A DNA stretch of 9,564 bases, taken from contig SCQA01000123.1 in the NCBI GenBank assembly GCA_004298725.1, positions 1 to 9,564 on the forward strand. The letters run 5' to 3'. Made by a program: the position numbers and the translations under genes. Positions 1 to 5,267 of the stretch are shown here, in pieces (position 1 is the first letter of the stretch; each line of letters begins with the position of its first letter). The notes below the pieces were generated by a model, which was given only the letters and a program-made list of their open reading frames with translations, made no database searches and was not told the origin of the DNA. Origin of the DNA: a bacterium (lineage in GTDB: Bacteria; Desulfobacterota; GWC2-55-46).

Positions 1-516
1 GTTGAAGCCATCTTCTTCGCAAGCCCCATGCACGACATCGGTAAGATCGGCATACCGGACGCGGTGCTCTTAAAACAAGGGCGGCTGACAAATGAAGAGA
101 CCGGCGTAATGCGGCGCCACACTGTAATCGGCGCAAGCATTCTTCACGAATCAGACTCTGAAATCCTGAAAGCCGCCGAAGAGGTCGCACGTACGCATCA
201 TGAAGACTGGGACGGCTCCGGCTATCCGCACGGACTAAAGGGGGAGGAAATACCCCTTTCAGGACGCATAGTACGCATTGTTGACATATACGACGCGCTA
301 AGAAGCAAACGTCCGTATAAAAATGAGTTGGACCACAAAACCGCTTGCGAAATAATCGAAAAAGAAAAGTACCGTTATGACCCGCAGATATACAGAGCGT
401 TTGTCGCCTGCGCTGAAAACCTTAGCAGACTTTTTAACGCGTTCGGAGACGTCAACGGACTGCTCAACCAGAAACTCTATGGAAACTTCCCTGCGATAAC
501 AAAACAGACACAATGA
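1..516 (+). CDS. HD-GYP domain cyclic-di-GMP phosphodiesterase, 5'-truncated by window edge
   Basis: This is the C-terminal 171 residues of an HD-GYP phosphodiesterase, a family that hydrolyses the second messenger cyclic-di-GMP in the cytoplasm. The frame is open from base 1, so the gene starts upstream. Numbering from the first codon in the window, the HD dyad is at H11-D12 within HDIGKIGIPD. Other metal-ligand positions are H40, H66-H67 (HHE) and D95. The GYP signature is at 74-76 in DGSGYPHGLKGEEIP, followed by the usual DALRSKRPYK segment. All catalytic positions expected in this part of the domain are present, so the enzyme looks active. A variation is GRIVRIVD where most relatives have ARIVAxAD. 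The N-terminal partner domain is outside the window. A receiver domain (RpfG-like) is common in the family but cannot be confirmed. The gene is convergent with the citrate synthase/ChaN unit. Family assignment is very secure; the sensor input is unknown. Confidence 0.93.
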   Translation, partial: VEAIFFASPMHDIGKIGIPDAVLLKQGRLTNEETGVMRRHTVIGASILHESDSEILKAAEEVARTHHEDWDGSGYPHGLKGEEIPLSGRIVRIVDIYDALRSKRPYKNELDHKTACEIIEKEKYRYDPQIYRAFVACAENLSRLFNAFGDVNGLLNQKLYGNFPAITKQTQ

Positions 517-522
517 TTTCAT

Positions 523-572
523 AAAAAAACACCCTAAGGAATCTCTGATTAATTCATTCTAAGGATTTTTTT
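523..572. terminator. Candidate bidirectional rho-independent terminator
   Basis: Seven bases after the HD-GYP stop codon lies a run of seven A (523-529). It is followed by an imperfect inverted repeat, CCTAAGGAAT at 533-542 and ATTCTAAGG at 556-564, with one mismatch and one bulge. Then comes A and a run of seven T (566-572). Read on the plus strand this is a hairpin followed by a U-tract. Read on the minus strand the A-run becomes a U-tract after the same hairpin. It lies between convergent genes, as a shared terminator would. The stem is weak and the loop long (13 bases), so efficiency is uncertain. It lies about 210 bases beyond the end of the minus-strand gene. The loop sequence CTCTGATTAATTC also resembles ends of some insertion sequences, so a decayed element end is an alternative. 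Confidence 0.45.
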
Positions 573-575
573 GTC

Positions 576-598
576 TTCCCCCTTTAGAAAAGGGGGAA
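576..598. repeat. Perfect 10-bp palindrome, CCCCCTTT/AAAGGGGG type
   Basis: TTCCCCCTTT (576-585) is a perfect inverted repeat of AAAGGGGGAA (589-598) around a three-base AGA loop. The stem is strong, but no T-run follows on either strand, so it is not a standard intrinsic terminator. C-rich/G-rich palindromes of this form are familiar as dispersed intergenic repeats in several Gram-negative genomes. That comparison is recalled, not tested here. Only one copy occurs in this window. It could also serve as a transcript 3'-end stabiliser. Confidence 0.6.
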
Positions 599-665
599 TT
601 CTAATTGTGGTTGATTTTCGCATTTCCCGCTATGCCGGTTTTTCTGCCAGTTTGCCCTTGGCGTG

Positions 666-719
666 CCGTCAGGGGTTACCACCTGACGGTCTTCCGGGTT
701 CAGGGTTACAAATCTGAAC
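666..719. repeat. Tandem pair of related palindromes with a shared GGTTAC loop
   Basis: Two inverted repeats sit side by side. The first is CCGTCAGG (666-673) against CCTGACGG (682-689), a perfect 8-bp stem with loop GGTTACCA. The second is GTTCAG (698-703) against CTGAAC (714-719), a 6-bp stem with loop GGTTACAAAT. Both loops begin with GGTTAC, and the two loop starts (674 and 704) are exactly 30 bases apart, while the stems differ yet each stays self-complementary. This looks like a duplicated palindromic unit, as in REP/BIME-like or MITE-like elements. No T-run follows on either strand. No credible protein is encoded: the open frame across 605-841 has no recognisable domain and runs into the 3' end of the opposing gene. 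The rest of 599-784 holds nothing else I can identify. Confidence 0.6.
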
Positions 720-784
720 ACGCTAAAAAAACCCTACCCCGCAATCAAATCAAAAACACAATCCGCTCGCCGGACATCCAGTCT

Positions 785-1648
785 TTACGGATCAACCCAA
801 AGGTAATCCGTATCTTCGGCGTCCACGTTTTCAAGATATAACTTTTCCGTTATCTCGGGCATTACCACTACAAAGTTAAACGCGGCGGCCGGGGAGAGCT
901 TTTTTATGCTTCTCGGTATGCCGCGCTTCCAAGCGTGCGCTCCGCCCGCAAGCACTACCACCGTCCTTTCAGGGTTTTCTTTCATGTACTCGGTTACGCG
1001 CCTCGCCATGATTGTGTCCCACACCATCTGAGCTTCGCAAAAGTTTTTATACGCGTCGTCTTTGCCTGCAATGGCCGTCTTGGCGTGGTTGTGGCCGGAC
1101 ATGGCATCGCGGATGAGCATTTCATAATGTTTGTCCGCGTCGCATTTCACGCCTTCAAGCCCTTTTGCCTCTTCCGGCCCGAGCGACTTTACCCCGCCTT
1201 TCACCACCTGCCTGATTATGCTCCATGAAATATTAAGCCCAACAAGCGGAATTTTTTTCGCCTTCGCGTAAAGAAATATTTTTTTATACTGGCTCCAAGG
1301 CATAAGCCAGCCTTTGTAATACACCTCCGTAAATTCATCCTCGTCCATTTCTCCGAAAACCCACTTGTCAAGCTCCTTTTGCTTGTCAGCGCCGAACATT
1401 TCAAGGCCGAGGGCGAGGCTTGCCCCTGCCTCGTCAAGCCTGCGGATTATTTCAAGCTGAAGCTTGTGGTGGTCTTTATTGTCGTGCACCTCGCCGAGAA
1501 AAACAACCTGAGCGGCCTTCATTTCCGCGATAACCGCGTCCGGCGCGCCCTCGCGCTTCTCGGGTATTTTTATCATCTTATAAGAGGCGCAACCGGACAA
1601 ACACGCAAACAGAAGAACCGCAACGACGGAGATGAAAATGCCTTTCAA
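785..1648 (-). CDS. ChaN-like haem-binding lipoprotein (DUF399 family)
   Basis: A 287-residue protein of the ChaN family, whose Campylobacter member is an outer-membrane-associated lipoprotein that binds haem and is linked to iron uptake. Residues 1-19 form a short signal peptide. The lipobox LSGC at 17-20 puts the lipidated cysteine at C20. Family motifs are GEVHD at 52-56, LGLEMF at 80-85, CEAQMVWD at 204-211 and LAGGAH at 233-238. Length fits the family. The start is TTG at 1648-1646: the first downstream Met (M25) would remove the signal peptide and lipobox, so the rare start is needed. It begins five bases after the citrate synthase stop codon, with its GA-rich ribosome site inside the last codons of that gene, so the two are very probably co-transcribed and translationally coupled. 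No TonB receptor or haem transporter is nearby, so the haem role here is inferred from family only. Confidence 0.88.
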   Translation of the reverse strand: MKGIFISVVAVLLFACLSGCASYKMIKIPEKREGAPDAVIAEMKAAQVVFLGEVHDNKDHHKLQLEIIRRLDEAGASLALGLEMFGADKQKELDKWVFGEMDEDEFTEVYYKGWLMPWSQYKKIFLYAKAKKIPLVGLNISWSIIRQVVKGGVKSLGPEEAKGLEGVKCDADKHYEMLIRDAMSGHNHAKTAIAGKDDAYKNFCEAQMVWDTIMARRVTEYMKENPERTVVVLAGGAHAWKRGIPRSIKKLSPAAAFNFVVVMPEITEKLYLENVDAEDTDYLWVDP

Positions 1649-1653
1649 TGCTA

Positions 1654-2805
1654 TTAACCCCTCTTATCCATAGGAATATACGGTTCGTTCCTCCGTCCGG
1701 TGTACTTCTGCGTGGGGCGGTATATGCGGTTGGTTTTCAACTGCTCTGTCCAATGCGCGAGCCACCCGGTCACCCGCCCCATTGCGAATATAGGCGTATA
1801 TAATTCCGGCGGAAGCCCTATGGCGCCAAAAACAATGCCGGAATAGAAATCAATATTCGGGTAAAGGTTCTTGCCGGCAAGCATCTCTTTTGCGACAAGT
1901 TCTATTTCTCTGCTGATATCAAGCGTTTTTTGCTCTATTGCCCCAAGCTCCGCAAGTTCTTGAATATATTTTTTTAAAACCAAGCCGCGCGGGTCATCGG
2001 TTTTATATACGCGGTGGCCTATGCCCATAATCTTTTCCTTCCGCTCTATCTTGCCTTGTATATACGGCCGCACCGCCTCTGCAGAGCCTATTTCATCTAT
2101 CATGCGCATCACCTCTTCATTGGCGCCGCCGTGAAGCGGCCCGGACAAAGTGCCGATGGCCGCGGACACTATCGTGTAAGGGTCGGCAAGGGTTGAGCCT
2201 ACGACGCGCGCGCTGAAGGTGGATGCGTTCATGGTATGGTCGGCGTGCAGAATGAACATAACGTCGAGTATCTTCTCGATAAGCTCGTCAGGCTCGGTTT
2301 CAAAGAGCATGTAATAAAAATTAGCCGGAAAAGAAAGGTCGTTTCGCGGCTGTATGGGGGCGTCGCCGTGCCGGAGCCTGTGGCACGCGGCAACCACGGT
2401 GGGCAGTTTAGCTATTAAGCGCACGACCGACCAATACCTGATATCCGGGTCAAGGGTGTCTCTGGCAGGGTAGTACATGCCCATTGCCGACGTAACGGCC
2501 TGAAGGTAGTGCATGGGGTGGCCGTTCTCAGGCAGATATTCTATCATGCGGAGTATCTTGAACTTCAGCCTCGTGTGCATGGTTATATCTGAAGTCCATT
2601 TGGCGAATTCCGCCTCGTTTGGCAGTTTGCCGAAAACAAGGAGGTGCGCTGTTTCAAGAAAGGTGGAGTGCTCAGAGAGCGCCTCGATTGAAATGCCCCT
2701 GTATTCAAGCCTGCCGGCGTCGCCGTCAATGTAGCTTACGGCGGACTCGGCCGCGGGTATGCCCTCAAGCCCTGGCACAACGTCAGGTATTATTTTTTCA
2801 TCCAT
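1654..2805 (-). CDS. gltA: Citrate synthase, short (about 380-residue) form
   Basis: Condenses acetyl-CoA with oxaloacetate to citrate, the entry step of the TCA cycle, in the cytoplasm. The 383-residue protein has all hallmark motifs: LHADHTMNASTFSARVVGST around 186-205, GPLHGGANEE at 222-231, IMGIGHRVYKTDDPR at 259-273, NIDFYSG at 317-323 and GRVTGWLAHWTEQ at 343-355. The catalytic triad is H225, H264 and D319. The length and lack of the extra N-terminal region of enterobacterial GltA suggest the shorter, non-NADH-regulated type; that inference is from length alone. Methylcitrate synthase cannot be excluded by sequence reading, but no prp genes are adjacent. The ATG at 2805-2803 has no Shine-Dalgarno match upstream; instead a promoter-like sequence abuts it. 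It is the first gene of a two-gene unit with the ChaN-like lipoprotein. Confidence 0.95.
   Translation of the reverse strand: MDEKIIPDVVPGLEGIPAAESAVSYIDGDAGRLEYRGISIEALSEHSTFLETAHLLVFGKLPNEAEFAKWTSDITMHTRLKFKILRMIEYLPENGHPMHYLQAVTSAMGMYYPARDTLDPDIRYWSVVRLIAKLPTVVAACHRLRHGDAPIQPRNDLSFPANFYYMLFETEPDELIEKILDVMFILHADHTMNASTFSARVVGSTLADPYTIVSAAIGTLSGPLHGGANEEVMRMIDEIGSAEAVRPYIQGKIERKEKIMGIGHRVYKTDDPRGLVLKKYIQELAELGAIEQKTLDISREIELVAKEMLAGKNLYPNIDFYSGIVFGAIGLPPELYTPIFAMGRVTGWLAHWTEQLKTNRIYRPTQKYTGRRNEPYIPMDKRG
1657..1665 (-). promoter_or_regulatory. Ribosome-binding site for the TTG-started ChaN-like gene, inside citrate synthase codons
   Basis: On the minus strand AAGAGGGGT forms the last three codons (Lys-Arg-Gly) of citrate synthase, immediately before its TAA. 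The AGGGG part lies about nine to ten bases upstream of the TTG start of the lipoprotein gene. It is the only purine-rich match near that start, and it supports the choice of TTG. Ribosomes finishing citrate synthase would cover this site, which predicts translational coupling. Confidence 0.6.
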
Positions 2806-2811
2806 TATTTA

Positions 2812-2839
2812 AGTTTAGCATGCTTTCCCGTACCGGCAA
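2812..2839 (-). promoter_or_regulatory. Candidate sigma-70 promoter giving a leaderless citrate synthase mRNA
   Basis: On the minus strand TTGCCG (2839-2834, four of six matches to TTGACA) is followed by a 16-base spacer and TAAACT (2817-2812, four of six matches to TATAAT). The spacer ends in TGC, so the -10 is an extended TGn type. Counting seven bases from the end of the -10 places the transcription start at 2805, the A of the citrate synthase ATG. This fits the absence of any ribosome-binding site before that ATG. The rest of the 122-base gap (2806-2927) shows only a weak 5-bp inverted repeat just after the regulator gene and no clear terminator. Confidence 0.4.
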
Positions 2840-2927
2840 CAAAACACTTCAAAAACCCTTTGCCCACGCCGCTAAATGTGTTTTTGAGTTTTTTGGAAAT
2901 TGTCGCTGATTTGAAAATATCAGGCTC

Positions 2928-4361
2928 TTAATTTTTCTTTCTAACTAACCGCTTGTTTAACGCCTGACGCGTTATGCCAAGCAACATGCCTGCTATGCCT
3001 TGATTGCCGCTACTAAGCTCAAGCGCTTTTTTAATCAGCAGTTCATCCGCCGCCTTAAGCGTCGGGAAGTTGTCCGTGGTGCAATTATCGAAAATATGCT
3101 CGCTAACCGCCCGGCCTTCATCCCTTACGCCGTAGCCGCGCTGACCGACAACGGCCTTGAAGCTTTCCATTGACACGCTTGGCCCGCCCTTGTGCCGCGC
3201 TACCGCGTCCCAAACCATAGCCTGAAGCTCCCGGACGTTGCCAGGAAAAGAATATGTTTTAAGAAGCGTAACAAGCTCCGGCGGGGCCTGCGGCCTTGCT
3301 TTTTTCATTGACCTCGAGGCGTCGTCAAAAAAACGGTTTATAAGAAGCGGTATGTCTTCTTTTCTTTCGCGAAGCGGCGGTATCGCCGCCGTGTGGGCGC
3401 AGAGGCGGTAGTAAAGGTCTTTACGGAACCGCCCCTCGGACAAAAGCGCCTGAAGGTCGTGATTGGTCGCCACTATTACGCGCGCGGCGCTCTCCCTTGG
3501 AACGTCCGAACCTAATTGATAATATTTACGCTCCTGCAAAAGCCTTAGTAACTTAATCTGCGACGACTCGGTTGTATCGCCTATTTCATCAAGAAATATC
3601 GTGCCGCCGCCTGCCTGCGTGATAAGGCCGTCCCTTGATTCATCGGCCCCGGTGTACGCGCCTTTTTTGTGGCCAAAGAGCGTGTCTGAAAACATGGTGT
3701 CGTCAAGCCCCGCCACGTTTACAGCAACAAACGCGCCGCCTCTGTTGCTTACGTCATGCGCGGCCTTTGCCACAAGCTCCTTGCCAACGCCGGTTTCGCC
3801 GGTAATCAGCATCGGCTGATCAGACGGCGCTATGGCCTCCACGTACCCGAGCACGGCGCGAAGCGCCTTATTAACGGTTATTATGCCTGAAAACGCGGCC
3901 TCGTTTTCAAGCGCGCCCGAAAGCAGGCGGCGTTTAAGCGAGTTTACCTCTCCCCTTAAAAGCGCAAGCTCCGAAGCCCTTTTTACGCTCGCCTCAAAAT
4001 GGCCTTTTTCAACGGGCTTTACAAGGTAATCGAACGCGCCGGAGCGCATACATTCAACGGCCGTCTCTATTTCTCCGCGCGCCGTCGCTATAATTACCGG
4101 TACTGCCGGAAACGCCGCTATTACTTCCGCAAGAAGCTCCCTGCCGGATACATGCGGCATGGAAAGGTCAAGCACTATGAGCGACACGTCCTGACGAGCA
4201 AGCAGAGGCATTACCTCCCTGCCGTCGGTAAGGGACAACACGTTTTTAAACCCCATGCCCCTTAAAGCAACGGAAAAGCCCTTGATTAACTCCGGCTCGT
4301 CGTCAACAAGAAGCACGGGCAACCCGATGCTTCCCGGCGCGATATTTTCTTTTTTTGACAT
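2928..4361 (-). CDS. NtrC-family sigma-54-dependent response regulator (REC-AAA+-Fis HTH), orphan
   Basis: A DNA-binding activator that, when phosphorylated by a partner histidine kinase, remodels sigma-54 RNA polymerase by ATP hydrolysis. Numbering from the ATG at 4361 (477 residues), the receiver domain has acidic pair D20-D21, phospho-acceptor D65 in LIVLDLSMP, T93 and K115. The AAA+ domain has Walker A GETGVGKE (188-195), the sigma-54 contact loop GAYTGA (234-239; the F-to-Y form is a common variant), Walker B GGTIFLDE (252-259) and RFRKDLYYRL (311-320). A Fis-type helix-turn-helix fills about 437-477, with GNQGIAGMLLGITRQALNKRL. All core residues are intact. The frame stays open to a TTG at 4415, adding 18 residues with no family similarity; the ATG is preferred because REC begins soon after it, although its purine-rich site (GGAAGAG) lies 14 bases upstream, longer than usual. 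No kinase gene is nearby, so the signal and targets are unknown. Confidence 0.92.
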   Translation of the reverse strand: MSKKENIAPGSIGLPVLLVDDEPELIKGFSVALRGMGFKNVLSLTDGREVMPLLARQDVSLIVLDLSMPHVSGRELLAEVIAAFPAVPVIIATARGEIETAVECMRSGAFDYLVKPVEKGHFEASVKRASELALLRGEVNSLKRRLLSGALENEAAFSGIITVNKALRAVLGYVEAIAPSDQPMLITGETGVGKELVAKAAHDVSNRGGAFVAVNVAGLDDTMFSDTLFGHKKGAYTGADESRDGLITQAGGGTIFLDEIGDTTESSQIKLLRLLQERKYYQLGSDVPRESAARVIVATNHDLQALLSEGRFRKDLYYRLCAHTAAIPPLRERKEDIPLLINRFFDDASRSMKKARPQAPPELVTLLKTYSFPGNVRELQAMVWDAVARHKGGPSVSMESFKAVVGQRGYGVRDEGRAVSEHIFDNCTTDNFPTLKAADELLIKKALELSSGNQGIAGMLLGITRQALNKRLVRKKN

Positions 4362-4438
4362 AAGTTTTATTTTAGCTCTTCCTTTGCGCGCTTCGCCGCT
4401 TGCCGGCACAGGCAAAAGAATTCATCAAACCTGACTGC

Positions 4439-5182
4439 TCAGCCTTTTTTCCACCATATTACAGCGGCCTTTTTATGAAACTTCGCAAGCAGTATCTTTC
4501 CTTTTTTTACAAGCTTTGTTCTTAAAAATCCTTCAAGCTTCGCGTCGTGCTCTTCGGTGACTATGCCCATATATTCCTTCCAGAACATCAGCGCCTCGGC
4601 CATATCGTCAAACGGCTGGTCAAAATCGTACTCTATAATTTCAACGTTGGCGAATATGCCCATGTCATGAAGCATAGCGTATGTCTGAAGATAATCCGTG
4701 CGCCCTTCAAGCTGTTTATTGAATAACAGCGGATAAAGCTCTTTATAATAAAACTTGTCCGCGGACGGGTCCGCGCTTTCTATAAAAAAAAGCGCCTTTT
4801 TTGCAAGAGAAGCCGCCTCGTCAAGAAACGGCCTATTGGATTTTAAAAGTTGCGGCACGTTGGCGCAAAGTATAACGTCGTGCGGCTGTAGCTTAACCCC
4901 GCCCCACGCTGAAAGCACCGGCGTAACTCGCTTTAGGCCGATTTTTTTTATATCTTCTTTAAGGTAGTAAATCATGGCAACGGACGGGTCCATTGCCGTT
5001 ACCTTTTTACCGGCCTTTGCTATGGGTATTGAAAGCGTGCCGCACCCGGCGCCTACATCGAGAAATGTCTTGGCTTTGCCCGCCTTTTCAAGAATCAGCG
5101 GCACGGCGACCTTGGCAAACGTCGAATAGCCAAGCCCTTTATGATACCACCCCGCTTTCAGTCTGTTCCAAAAACCATGCAT
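4439..5182 (-). CDS. Class I SAM-dependent methyltransferase, substrate unknown
   Basis: A 247-residue Rossmann-fold methyltransferase expected to move a methyl group from S-adenosylmethionine to an unidentified substrate. Motif I, FLDVGAGCG, is at 40-48, and the ribose-binding acidic residue follows the second strand at D65 in VTAMDPS. A later strand reads HDVILCANVPQLL, in the position of motif IV. The N-terminus WNRLKAGWYHKGLGYSTFAK is unusually aromatic and basic, as is the C-terminal KFHKKAAVIWWKKG, which could favour contact with membranes or nucleic acid; this is speculation. No transmembrane segment or signal peptide is seen, so it is probably cytoplasmic. The ATG has a good ribosome site, GAGG five bases upstream. 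It sits between the AsmA-like gene (78-base gap) and the response regulator (77-base gap to its ATG), all on the same strand. The fold is clear; no motif identifies the substrate. Confidence 0.85.
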   Translation of the reverse strand: MHGFWNRLKAGWYHKGLGYSTFAKVAVPLILEKAGKAKTFLDVGAGCGTLSIPIAKAGKKVTAMDPSVAMIYYLKEDIKKIGLKRVTPVLSAWGGVKLQPHDVILCANVPQLLKSNRPFLDEAASLAKKALFFIESADPSADKFYYKELYPLLFNKQLEGRTDYLQTYAMLHDMGIFANVEIIEYDFDQPFDDMAEALMFWKEYMGIVTEEHDAKLEGFLRTKLVKKGKILLAKFHKKAAVIWWKKG

Positions 5183-5248
5183 AAACGCCTCTTTTTACGC
5201 CAAAAATATTGGGTTAAGCCAACTCAGCCTGCTCCACTGCCGTATACA

Positions 5249-5267
5249 TAAGTGAACGCGTCACTTA
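5249..5267. repeat. Perfect 7-bp inverted repeat spanning the AsmA-like stop codon
   Basis: TAAGTGA (5249-5255) and TCACTTA (5261-5267) are exact reverse complements around a five-base ACGCG loop. The minus-strand TGA stop of the AsmA-like gene (5263-5261) lies within one arm. No T-run follows, so it is unlikely to be an intrinsic terminator. It could be a 3'-end stabilising or processing hairpin between the AsmA-like and methyltransferase cistrons, a binding site for a dimeric protein, or chance. Confidence 0.4.

Noticed and set aside
605..841. A 78-codon plus-strand open frame in the convergent intergenic region
   Set aside because: It crosses both palindromes, has no recognisable domain and no good ribosome site, and ends inside the opposing lipoprotein gene. 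The frame is best explained as chance.
2806..2927. Possible terminator between the regulator and citrate synthase genes
   Set aside because: The only inverted repeat (CTGAT/ATCAG near 2905) is weak and has no T-run after it, so I could not support a terminator.
4362..4415. An extended N-terminus for the response regulator from the TTG at 4415
   Set aside because: The extra 18 residues show no similarity to the family, the TTG has no ribosome site and lies in a small inverted repeat (4400-4415), and an ATG sits 20 residues before the receiver domain's conserved acidic pair.
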